Shown: positions 41,665 through 48,630 of the stretch, in pieces | Layout: every line of letters begins with the position of its first letter | Position numbering within the stretch: position 1 is the stretch's first letter | Source of the DNA: Blastopirellula marina DSM 3645 | Lineage (GTDB): Bacteria; Planctomycetota; Planctomycetia; Pirellulales; Pirellulaceae | DNA: 48,630 bases | Assembly (NCBI RefSeq): GCF_000153105.1 | Contig: NZ_CH672376.1 | Location: 4,068,585-4,117,214, forward strand | Reading direction: 5' to 3' | Translations under genes and position numbers: made by a program | The notes under the pieces: model-generated | The model's input: only the letters and a program-made list of their open reading frames with translations | Database searches by the model: none | What the model was told of the DNA's origin: nothing

Positions 41665-42960
41665 ATGTCGGAAGCGACGATTGAGAAGCAAAGCGGATTT
41701 TCTTTTCTCCGGATCGTGAAAGCGATTGGACCGGCGATCATTGTCGCTTCGGTCGTCTTGGGGCCCGGCAGTATTTTGTCGAACTCGAAAGTCGGCTCGG
41801 CATACGGGTACGACATGATCTGGGTCTTGGGGATCGCCTCCGTTTTTATGGCGCTGACCGTCTTTTTGGCGGCGGTCTTGGGCATCAGTTTCCAGCACAC
41901 GCCGTTCACCGAGATCGCCAACCGGTTGGGGCGACCCGTTTCGATCGTGATTGGGCTCGTTTTTTTCCTGATCACCAGTTGTTTTCAATTCACCAATAAC
42001 CTGGCGATCATTGACGTGGTGAATATTGCTACCGAGTCGATGGCGGTCGAAGCGTCGGGGCCAACGTTCTTGTCACGGTTTGGTTCGCTGATCGCGATCG
42101 TATTGGTCAACTTGGGATTGATCTGGGCGTTGTACGGCAGCAGCACGCCGTACCGGTTTATTGAAAAGATGATGATGCTGATGGTCGGCATCATGCTGTT
42201 GGGCTTCGTCGTCAACTTGGTTGTCGTGCAGCCGTCGATCACCGGCATCTTGGGCGGCATGGTTCCGAAATTGCCGGCGGGAGGAACTTCGCCCGAAAAC
42301 ATCGTGATGCTGCTAGGAATGTTCGGCACGACCTTTTCTATTGCAGGCGCCTTCTATCAGATCTATGCGGTCCGCGAAAAGAATTGGCAGCATGATGATC
42401 TGGCGAACGGCATCGTCGATTCGATCGCCGGTATCGCCGTGCTGGGCGGCATTAGCTTTATCATCATGGTCACGTCGGCGGCGGTGCTCCAAGGAGTTCA
42501 GCTCAACAACATCACCGACGTCGCGAAGCAATTGGAGCCGCTGATTGGACCGCAAGCAAAGGTGATGTTTTGCATTGGTCTGTCAGCCGGCGCGTTTAGT
42601 TCGCTGCTGGTCAACGCATTGATCGGCGGTACGGCGCTGAGCGACAGTTTGGGAATGTCGGCCAGCGTCAAAGACGCGCCGGTCAAGGCGCTGACCGTCG
42701 CCGGACTGATGATCGGCATGCTGGTCGCGATTGCGATCAACTGGTTGGAAATGTCGAATGTCCAGCTGATTGTCACCGCCCAAGCGTTGACGGTGATCGG
42801 CGTGCCGCTGTTGGCGTTCGCGATGCTCTTTTTGTCGATTCAACTCCAACCATCGCGTCTGAAAGTTGCGGCCTGCTGTATCGCCACGGCGTCGCTGATC
42901 TTGGCGATTCTCTTGTCCGGACGCATGCTGATGTCGCTGATCCAACGGATGATGGCGTAA
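41665..42960 (+). CDS. Nramp-like multipass transporter with altered metal site
   Basis: 431 residues, about 11 hydrophobic spans. Overall order matches Nramp/MntH: a first span with G-P-A-I-I-V-A-S-V-V-L-G-P-G-S, the G-S-A-Y-G-Y-D segment, and later spans with G-M-F-G-T-T-F-S-I-A-G-A-F-Y-Q. However, the D-P-G-N of span 1 is L-G-P-G-S, and the M-P-H of span 6 is not seen, both of which bind the metal in true Nramps. It therefore may carry another solute or another ion. Divergent Nramp-type proteins are known from planctomycetes. It follows two DUF1559-lipoprotein pairs and may be the transporter they serve. Confidence 0.75.
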   Translation: MSEATIEKQSGFSFLRIVKAIGPAIIVASVVLGPGSILSNSKVGSAYGYDMIWVLGIASVFMALTVFLAAVLGISFQHTPFTEIANRLGRPVSIVIGLVFFLITSCFQFTNNLAIIDVVNIATESMAVEASGPTFLSRFGSLIAIVLVNLGLIWALYGSSTPYRFIEKMMMLMVGIMLLGFVVNLVVVQPSITGILGGMVPKLPAGGTSPENIVMLLGMFGTTFSIAGAFYQIYAVREKNWQHDDLANGIVDSIAGIAVLGGISFIIMVTSAAVLQGVQLNNITDVAKQLEPLIGPQAKVMFCIGLSAGAFSSLLVNALIGGTALSDSLGMSASVKDAPVKALTVAGLMIGMLVAIAINWLEMSNVQLIVTAQALTVIGVPLLAFAMLFLSIQLQPSRLKVAACCIATASLILAILLSGRMLMSLIQRMMA

Positions 42961-43050
42961 GACGGGATCGCGGGAAGAGAAGATTGGAACGGGGCGAAGC
43001 CACGGATAAAGCACGGAAAGACGCGGCCGGAAGTGAGTGGAAATCATCAA

Positions 43051-43078
43051 ACTAGCCCGCTGGCGCTGGCGGGCTAGT
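43051..43078. terminator. CTAGCCCG-type palindrome between convergent genes
   Basis: A perfect 10-bp stem, ACTAGCCCGC with GCGGGCTAGT, and an 8-nt loop, placed between convergent stops (42960 and 43156). There is no T-run. It could act as a two-way terminator and shares its first bases with the repeat at 34660. Confidence 0.5.
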
Positions 43079-43155
43079 ATTCCATCGGTTCGACCTAAGA
43101 TCTCCTCAAGGCTCGTGCAATGGGCTATGAAGAGGGTCTCACCATCGGCCGGCGC

Positions 43156-44058
43156 TTACGTTTTTGACGCTTCAAAGATTGATTGAATTGACGCACCCAA
43201 CATCGCGTCGAACTCGGCGTCGGTTTGCTGGGCCGAGAGGCCTTCGAGCAGCGCGCGAGAGAAACTGGCGATGACGCCGTGGTTGCGCTGCAAGATGGCG
43301 TTGGCTTCGTCGCGGGCGTAGCCGCCCGAAAGCGCGACGACTTTCAGCACGCGCGGATGCTGGACGAAGTCGGCGTAAAAATCATCTTGATTGGGAAGCG
43401 TCAGTTTCAACATCACAAATTGCCCCTCCGGCAACTGGTCAAGCTGGGCGGCGAGACCCTTTTTAAGCAGCGCTTCGGCCTCGGCTTTGTCGGGGCAATG
43501 GATGTCGACTTCCGGTTCGACGATCGGGACCAGCCCGGCGGCGATGATCTGGCTGGCGATTTCAAATTGTTGGTCGACGATCGCTTGGATTCCGGCGGCG
43601 TCGGCGTGAGCAATGACCGATCGCATCTTGGCGCCAAAGATGTTTTTGGCGACGGCGCGTTGCAGCAATGAATCAAGCTGGGGCATCGGCTTCATCATGC
43701 GCACGCCGCTCTGTTCTTCGGCGAGTCCTTTGTCGACCTTCAAAAACGGGACGACGTTTTTCACGCTCCAAAGATAGTCGGCGGTCGGCTGTCCTTCAAT
43801 TTCGCGATCCATCGTGTTTTCAAACAGAATAGCGCCCAAAATTCGCTCGCCGGTAAAGCTGGGGCTGGTGATGACTCGCGATCGCATCTGGTGGACCAGC
43901 GCAAACATTTCTTCGTCGCTCGACCACGCGTCCTTTTCCACGCCGTAGCCATGCAGTGCGGTCGGCGTACTGCCGCCGCTTTGATCGAGCGCTGCGATAA
44001 ATCCTGGCTGCGTTTTGATTTTTTGGAACTGTTGCTCGTTACCGACAAACTTGTTCAT
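43156..44058 (-). CDS. Fructose-bisphosphate aldolase, class I
   Basis: 300 residues. It cleaves fructose-1,6-bisphosphate to triose phosphates. Family motifs: [10 protein letters not shown] near residue 24, F-L-K-V-D-K-G-L near 103, the Schiff-base lysine segment V-M-L-K-L-T-L-P near 220 and V-A-L-S-G-G-Y near 247; the N-terminus ([10 protein letters not shown]) is that of bacterial class I aldolases. AAGGTGG 5 nt before ATG gives a strong ribosome site. Cytoplasmic. The neighbour at 44217 is on the same strand. Confidence 0.93.
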   Translation of the reverse strand: MNKFVGNEQQFQKIKTQPGFIAALDQSGGSTPTALHGYGVEKDAWSSDEEMFALVHQMRSRVITSPSFTGERILGAILFENTMDREIEGQPTADYLWSVKNVVPFLKVDKGLAEEQSGVRMMKPMPQLDSLLQRAVAKNIFGAKMRSVIAHADAAGIQAIVDQQFEIASQIIAAGLVPIVEPEVDIHCPDKAEAEALLKKGLAAQLDQLPEGQFVMLKLTLPNQDDFYADFVQHPRVLKVVALSGGYARDEANAILQRNHGVIASFSRALLEGLSAQQTDAEFDAMLGASIQSIFEASKT

Positions 44059-44216
44059 CGCGCCACCTTGGGAATGGAAATGGTTAAGGGAACATTCATG
44101 GTCTAGCCAGATTCCCTTTTAGTGTAGGCGTAGATCGTGGCCTTGTCTTGTTCTCGCTGACGACGCTGGCGAAGTCCGTACTTCGTGACTGAGACGCGCG
44201 AAGTAATCCCAGCAAC

Positions 44217-44810
44217 TCAAACCGCCGCCCATTTGCGGTACGGCTGATAGCCGTAGTACTTCGGCTGATCATCAAGCCGCACATGCAGCCAAGAGACGCC
44301 GGCGCCGGCGGTGCTGAGCCAGACAGGGCGATCTCCTAGACGGCGGGTCATCGCTTCGCCTACTTCTTGCCAGAGGGCCAAGCGTTGCTGCTGCGGCGCT
44401 TTCCGAACGAAGGCGGCCAAGTGCCCGTACGCCGATTCGTGGGCCTGCGGCGTAGGTGCGACTAGCAGCGCGTTGCGCCCTAGATTGGCGAAAGTGGTGA
44501 TGGGGTCGGCGGCTTTTTCGAAATGCTCGGCAAAAAGATGCGGTTCGGAGGGGCGCGCCAGATTGGGACTGTTGAGCAGGACGAATTCCCAAGGGCGATC
44601 GGTCGTCGCATGATCGATCGGAGGAGTTTCCCAACGAAACGCCGCGAAGGGGGCTTCCGCGAGTTCGTCGCTGAGCCAGTCCGAAAACTCGGCGTCGCTG
44701 CGCCAAGCTTCGATCGCAGCGGCGTAACTGAGCGGCTGAGAGTCGCGGTGAACGAAATATCGTCGACCACGCAGACCCGGCAGGTCTTCCGTTTCGGCAT
44801 TCAAACGCAT
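44217..44810 (-). CDS. Conserved protein of unknown function (possibly DUF6940)
   Basis: 197 residues from ATG 44810, AAGGAAA about 8 nt upstream (a TTG at 44831 would add seven residues). Cytoplasmic, no membrane span. Conserved-looking blocks are S-Y-A-A-A-I-E-A-W near residue 30, F-A-A-F-R-W-E-T-P-P, F-A-N-L-G-R-N-A-L-L-V-A-P-T-P and V-S-W-L-H-V-R-L-D-D-Q-P-K-Y-Y-G-Y. I recall an uncharacterised DUF6940 family with this kind of ending (Y-Y-x-Y-x-P-Y-R), but this is not certain. Enzyme role not assigned. Confidence 0.6.
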   Translation of the reverse strand: MRLNAETEDLPGLRGRRYFVHRDSQPLSYAAAIEAWRSDAEFSDWLSDELAEAPFAAFRWETPPIDHATTDRPWEFVLLNSPNLARPSEPHLFAEHFEKAADPITTFANLGRNALLVAPTPQAHESAYGHLAAFVRKAPQQQRLALWQEVGEAMTRRLGDRPVWLSTAGAGVSWLHVRLDDQPKYYGYQPYRKWAAV

Positions 44811-45283
44811 GGGAAAGTTTCCTTCCGTCAAAGGAGAAACCGACTTCCAACGGCGATCGAGGACGCTCCTTCATGATATCGTTTGACAGAGCCGGCCCGC
44901 AGCAGTTTCTCGAAAATTCAGAGAATGCCGAATCCTACCTCAAGCTCGAAACTTCGTCTCGAGAGGTCGTCCCGGGCAATTCCCGCTTCCAGGAGAAATT
45001 GCTGACCTGCAGGGAAAAGAAACGCAAGAAGGGCGAGTTTTTCACCTAGATGCGAGTCTGAGACTCTGACCGATCGAATTCTCGCCACAAAGACAGAGGT
45101 CTCGCCTCCGCTTGCCGGCTTTTATCCGTCCAGACGCGTGCAAGTTGCGAGCGAATTCGGTAAAACTTCTGAAATCGATTACGATAGATACCGTGATCTG
45201 GTAGCCCCGGGCTCACTGCTTTCTCGTGACCGCTTCCATCGTCGATCACGTCCCTTCGTTTCATGCCAAAGGAACCTCACTCC
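44811..45283. other. Divergent intergenic region, no gene seen
   Basis: 473 bp between the unknown gene (minus) and the Gfo/Idh/MocA gene (plus). It has a TGATATC half-site at 44874 and a small palindrome, GAGTCT-G-AGACTC, at 45053. No RNA was recognised. Confidence 0.45.
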
Positions 45284-46654
45284 ATGTCTAGATCCGGTCA
45301 AACATCACGTCGACAGTTTCTCGAAGGTATGGCCGCCGCTGGCGCCGCCGGCGTTTTGCTGTCGCCTGGCGCGCAAGTGTTCGGCGCCGAGTCCCCCAAC
45401 GAACGTCCTGTGTTTGCGACCATTGGGCTGCGCAACCAAGGTTGGGGAATCACCAGCAAGTCGTTAGGTCTGGCTGATTTTGTGGCGCTGGCCGACGTTG
45501 ATGCCAACGTGTTGGGAACGAACGTCGAGCGCGTGAAAGAGCGACAAGGGAAAGCGCCGGACGCATACAAGGACTATCGCAAGATTCTCGATCGCGATGA
45601 CATTGACGCCGTCATGATCGCGACCCCGGATCACTGGCACACAAAGATCGCGGTCGAAGCGATGCTCGCCGGCAAAGACGTCTACTGCGAAAAGCCGCTG
45701 ACCCTGACGATCGACGAAGGCAAACTGATCGAGAAGATGGTCAAAAAGACCGGGCGCGTCTTCCAAGTTGGCACGATGCAGCGCACCGAAAGCAGTCAGA
45801 GATTCTTGCAAGCGATCGCGCTGATTCGCGCTGGTCGCATTGGGAAGGTCAAGAAGATCACTTGCGGCATCAACGGAACTTCTGGCTCACCCGAGATTCC
45901 GGTCGCATCGGTTCCGGCCGAGTTGGATTGGGATTTTTGGCTGGGCCCGGCCCCCAAGGTCGACTATCGCGCCTTGCCCGAGATGCGCAAGGGTTACGGC
46001 GGCGGCGTGCCGTTGTATAGCAACTGCCATTATTCGTTCCGTGAATGGCACGAATATGCCGGCGGGAAACTGACCGACTGGGGCGCTCATCACGTCGACA
46101 TCGCTTGTTGGGCGTTGGGCGAAGAAAACAACGGGCCCAGCAAAGTCTCGCCGGTCTCGTACAGCTTGCCGGTCGAGTACAAAGATGGCTATCCGTTGGT
46201 CCACGATCGCTACAACGTCGCGACCAAGTTCCGCATTCAGGTCGACATGCCGAACAACGTCGAATTGATCATCACCAGCGAAGGGGACAATGGAATTCTC
46301 TTTGAAGGAACCGATGGCCGCTTCTTCGTCAACCGCGGCAAAATCACCGGAGCGCCGGTCGAAGCGCTGAAAGATAATCCGTTGCCGGAAGATGCGATCG
46401 AAGAAGTGTACGGCGGTAAAGTGAGCTCGAATCACACCGCCAACATGATCGAAGCGATGGAGTCGCGTAAGCAGCCGATCTCGGACGTCTGGTCGCACAA
46501 TCGCATGCTCGAGATTTGCCATCTCTCGAACATCGCGATGCGTCTGGGACGCGAACTGAACTGGGACCCGGCCAAACGAGAAATCGTCGGCGACGACCAG
46601 GCCAACACGTTCCTCGCGCGAGAAAATCGCAAGGGATTCGAGATCAACATGTAG
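45284..46654 (+). CDS. Tat-exported Gfo/Idh/MocA-family oxidoreductase
   Basis: 456 residues from ATG 45284, with AAAGGA about 10 nt before. The leader S-R-R-Q-F-L-E-G-M-A-A-A-G is twin-arginine type. The cofactor site is unusual (F-A-T-I-G-L-R-N-Q-G-W); the catalytic E-K-P appears as Y-C-E-K-P-L-T-L-T, followed by R-T-E-S-S-Q-R-F and W-G-A-H-H-V-D-I-A in the C-terminal domain, a relative of exported planctomycete family members. It may oxidise or isomerise a sugar derivative outside the cytoplasm. A strong terminator follows. Confidence 0.92.
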   Translation: MSRSGQTSRRQFLEGMAAAGAAGVLLSPGAQVFGAESPNERPVFATIGLRNQGWGITSKSLGLADFVALADVDANVLGTNVERVKERQGKAPDAYKDYRKILDRDDIDAVMIATPDHWHTKIAVEAMLAGKDVYCEKPLTLTIDEGKLIEKMVKKTGRVFQVGTMQRTESSQRFLQAIALIRAGRIGKVKKITCGINGTSGSPEIPVASVPAELDWDFWLGPAPKVDYRALPEMRKGYGGGVPLYSNCHYSFREWHEYAGGKLTDWGAHHVDIACWALGEENNGPSKVSPVSYSLPVEYKDGYPLVHDRYNVATKFRIQVDMPNNVELIITSEGDNGILFEGTDGRFFVNRGKITGAPVEALKDNPLPEDAIEEVYGGKVSSNHTANMIEAMESRKQPISDVWSHNRMLEICHLSNIAMRLGRELNWDPAKREIVGDDQANTFLARENRKGFEINM

Positions 46655-47008
46655 TCCGCAATTGGCTCGGACGACGTTGTCGCATCCAAAGGCCGCTGGT
46701 GATTTCACCAGCGGCTTTTTTCGTGGACCGAGCGCCGCCAAGACTGCCGCTATGGGATCCGGTCTGCACCATTTGCGTCGTATCGTCATTATCGGCATGA
46801 CCGGCAGATCTCGCCCAGCGCGTGCAAGATGCATTGCGTTATCTCACGGCGTCGCCTCCTTCTCTCGCGTTAGTCGGTTCGTGACCTAAGCTTTTGGGCA
46901 ATTATTGTCGGTCGTCGTTTTCCCACATTGGGCAGACGACCAGTTCGCAGCGCGGCTTGCTGCACGTTTCCTTCTAACACGGCGCACAGGCGTCAGGTAC
47001 AGGCAGAC
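46655..47008. other. 354-bp gene-free stretch with terminator
   Basis: It starts with the terminator at 46692-46720 and then holds no gene or repeat that I recognise up to the next start at 47009. Confidence 0.5.
46692..46720 (+). terminator. Intrinsic terminator after the Gfo/Idh/MocA gene
   Basis: An 11-bp perfect stem (46692-46702 with 46705-46715; likely closing earlier because the loop is short), then TTTTTTC. It is the clearest rho-independent terminator on the plus strand here. Confidence 0.9.
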
Positions 47009-48115
47009 ATGAAGACTTCCCATGGTTCAATGACGCGCGTCGGTTTGGTTGCGGCGCTCTTGACGGCGCTTATCGCACAGCCAACGCTAGCTTGCACCGG
47101 ATTGAGACTGATCTCGGCCGATGGAGGCGCCGTGGTAGGACGAACGATGGAGTTTGGGTTTAATCTCCAATCCCAAGCGCTCGTCGTTCCGGCCGGTCAC
47201 CATTTGTCCAACACGCTTGTCGATCCGACGCAGGGCCTTTCGTACACGGCGAAGTACGGCTTTGTCGGCGCCAACGTGCTGGGGATGCAAGTGATCGTCG
47301 ACGGAGTCAATGAGAAGGGACTTTATGTCGGCTCGTTCTACTTCCCCGGCTACGCCGGTTACGCCCAACCGGGCCCCGATAATCAGGCTCGCGCCTTGGC
47401 GCCGGAGGATTACGGCATGTGGCTGTTGGCCAACTGTGCGTCGGTCGCAGAAGTCAAGCAACTCTACAACCACGTCGTGCTTGTCCCGCGGCCGATTGAA
47501 CAACTGGGTGGAGACAGCTTTGCGGGGCATTTTGTCGTGCATGACAGCACCGGCGCCAGCGTTGTCATCGAGCCGATCGACGGCGGGCTTCGCATTTATG
47601 ACAATCCGCTGGGCGTGATCACCAACTCGCCCACCTTTGACTGGCACCTGACCAACCTACGCAACTACATCAACTTGACCGTGTCGAATGTGCCGACCGT
47701 CAAGTTGGACGAGATCGATCTTGCCGGCTTCGGCCAAGGCTCCGGCATGCGAGGTCTTCCCGGCGATTCGACTCCGCCGTCACGATTCGTTCGCGCGGTC
47801 GCCTATTCGCAAGCGGCCAACCAGCTAAAGACTACCACTGAAACGGTCAAGCAGGTTTTTCACCTGATGAACGTGTTCGATATCCCGGTCGGTTCGGTCC
47901 GCGATCATGACGGGCAAAAAGTGACTGAAGACTATACGCTATGGACGACCGTTTCGGATCTGAAGGACATCCGCTGGATGTTCCGCACCTACGAGGACCA
48001 ATCGATCCGCAGCATCGACGTGCGTGCAGCGCTCGACGCCGCGAAGGGGAAGTTGCAAGTCATCGAAATGACTGGACCGCAGCCGATCACCGACGTCTCA
48101 ACCGACTTCCACTAA
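47009..48115 (+). CDS. Secreted choloylglycine-hydrolase-family (Ntn) amidase
   Basis: 368 residues from ATG 47009. The signal peptide (M-K-T-S-H-G through L-A) ends exactly at C29, which becomes the N-terminal nucleophile of the mature enzyme, and R45 lies 16 residues later, as in bile salt hydrolases and penicillin V acylases (Cys2-Arg18 spacing). Other features: M-E-F-G-F near 48, G-V-N-E-K-G-L near 100 and T-N-S-P-T-F-D-W near 210 for the substrate pocket. The family cuts linear amide bonds such as conjugated bile acids, acyl-homoserine lactones or N-acyl amines. The natural substrate in a free-living planctomycete is unknown. A lipoprotein remnant follows. Confidence 0.9.
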   Translation: MKTSHGSMTRVGLVAALLTALIAQPTLACTGLRLISADGGAVVGRTMEFGFNLQSQALVVPAGHHLSNTLVDPTQGLSYTAKYGFVGANVLGMQVIVDGVNEKGLYVGSFYFPGYAGYAQPGPDNQARALAPEDYGMWLLANCASVAEVKQLYNHVVLVPRPIEQLGGDSFAGHFVVHDSTGASVVIEPIDGGLRIYDNPLGVITNSPTFDWHLTNLRNYINLTVSNVPTVKLDEIDLAGFGQGSGMRGLPGDSTPPSRFVRAVAYSQAANQLKTTTETVKQVFHLMNVFDIPVGSVRDHDGQKVTEDYTLWTTVSDLKDIRWMFRTYEDQSIRSIDVRAALDAAKGKLQVIEMTGPQPITDVSTDFH

Positions 48116-48117
48116 GC

Positions 48118-48573
48118 AGAACGATTCTTAACACAGCTCGCAGCTATGCAAGGGGGCGTTACTTTTGGCCGATTGACGGAACGGTCGGTCAAGGCGCCGG
48201 CGGTTGCACCGATGGAGAAGGGAAGTTCAACTTGCATACCGTCGTCCCTGGCGCTTTGAGGGACTATCGTGGTTGCCAGCCTGGGCGCTATTGCGTGATC
48301 GTCGGTGAGCCGCTGTTACCAATCGGCGATACTTCCTCGGAAGCCAACATCCAAGGAGAAGTCGTCGACGGCGAAGGGCCCGCCGCCGCAGTCGCGATTG
48401 CCGAACCTACCCGCCGAAGCAAAGGCAAACCCAGCATCCCCGCGATTTACCAGTCGCAAAATACAACCCCGTTGATTGTCGAAGTCAGTGAAGAAGTTGA
48501 GTTCTACGAATTGACGATGGATTCAAAACCGAGAGCGTCGCTCACGGCGGTGCAGTACCATAAGCGAAACTAG
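48118..48573 (+). pseudogene. Truncated transthyretin-like lipoprotein remnant
   Basis: An open frame from the amidase end to 48573 encodes F-W-P-I-D-G-T-V, C-T-D-G-E-G-K-F-N-L-H-T-V-V-P-G and P-G-R-Y-C-V-I-V-G-E-P, the middle and end of a planctomycete G-x-V-x-x-x-G-x-P-type lipoprotein (compare 39661 and 41148). The N-terminal part with signal and lipobox is missing, and no ATG, GTG or TTG lies before the domain in this frame downstream of 48115. It is probably a gene that lost its front half, or is joined after a frameshift upstream. The C-terminus extends beyond the usual domain. Confidence 0.55.
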
Positions 48574-48630
48574 GTCGCTGCGGCGAAACACCGCCACGAG
48601 TTCTATACTCCTGCGACTTCTGATAATTCA

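Noticed and set aside
43080-43110. GGTTCGACC resembling a tRNA T-loop
   Set aside because: No cloverleaf could be drawn from the surrounding sequence.
44272-44874. 200-residue minus-strand frame overlapping the unknown gene at 44217
   Set aside because: It runs in another frame of the same gene, is arginine-rich and lacks conserved blocks.

Overview
The window looks like chromosome from a member of the Planctomycetota, most likely a Pirellulaceae relative such as Blastopirellula. The evidence is family content: three DUF1559 pseudopilin-like secreted proteins, a cysteine/tyrosine-rich repeat protein of the planctomycete YTV cell-wall type, several secreted Gfo/Idh/MocA-type oxidoreductases with Tat-like leaders, short secreted transthyretin-like lipoproteins, and many exported proteins of unknown role. 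No rRNA, tRNA, CRISPR array, insertion sequence, phage or integrase was recognised. Genus placement is an inference from gene content, not from a marker gene.

Layout. 1-4950: the end of a DASS (SLC13) transporter, a Dabb-domain protein, an SDR dehydrogenase, an OprP/OprO-type porin, a secreted cysteine-rich protein and a short secreted protein. 5148-9426: a co-directional set of beta-carbonic anhydrase, SulP transporter with STAS domain, tandem-Usp protein and bestrophin-type anion channel, closed by a strong bidirectional terminator; this reads as an inorganic carbon/pH module. 9506-14593 (minus): TlpA-like thioredoxin, a LarA-superfamily protein, a 40-bp tandem repeat array, and a YeiH-type transporter coupled to a tiny membrane protein. 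14902-17355: a TerB-like/HNH-like fusion and the YTV-type protein. 17708-22386: a NarL-class histidine kinase, lutABC for L-lactate oxidation and an unknown acidic protein. 22422-27399 (minus): OsmC, then a four-gene operon of exported proteins (DUF1559, PQQ-propeller with EF-hands, lipoprotein, AztD-like propeller). 27726-34592: treZ, a secreted alpha/beta hydrolase, two Gfo/Idh/MocA proteins and a LacI regulator. 34593-35813: intergenic repeats and an AT-rich orphan gene. 36071-37830 (minus): nagB-nagA. 38651-42960: two DUF1559-lipoprotein pairs and a divergent Nramp-like transporter. 43156-48573: class I FBP aldolase, an unknown protein, a third Gfo/Idh/MocA protein, a secreted choloylglycine-hydrolase-family enzyme and a truncated lipoprotein remnant.

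The most interesting unexplained structure is an intergenic repeat family. A 40-bp tandem array (12414-12670) shares a core with three single copies at 34594-34857, and at both loci the repeats are followed, in the same orientation, by a conserved block of about 40 bp (12877-12917 and 34959-34998). The second is a set of 18-bp TGATATCA-NN-TGATATCA sites upstream of nagBA, in the large gap after it, and upstream of the first DUF1559 gene, suggesting one regulator controls amino-sugar use and a secreted-protein locus. The third is the carbonic anhydrase-SulP-Usp-bestrophin gene set.
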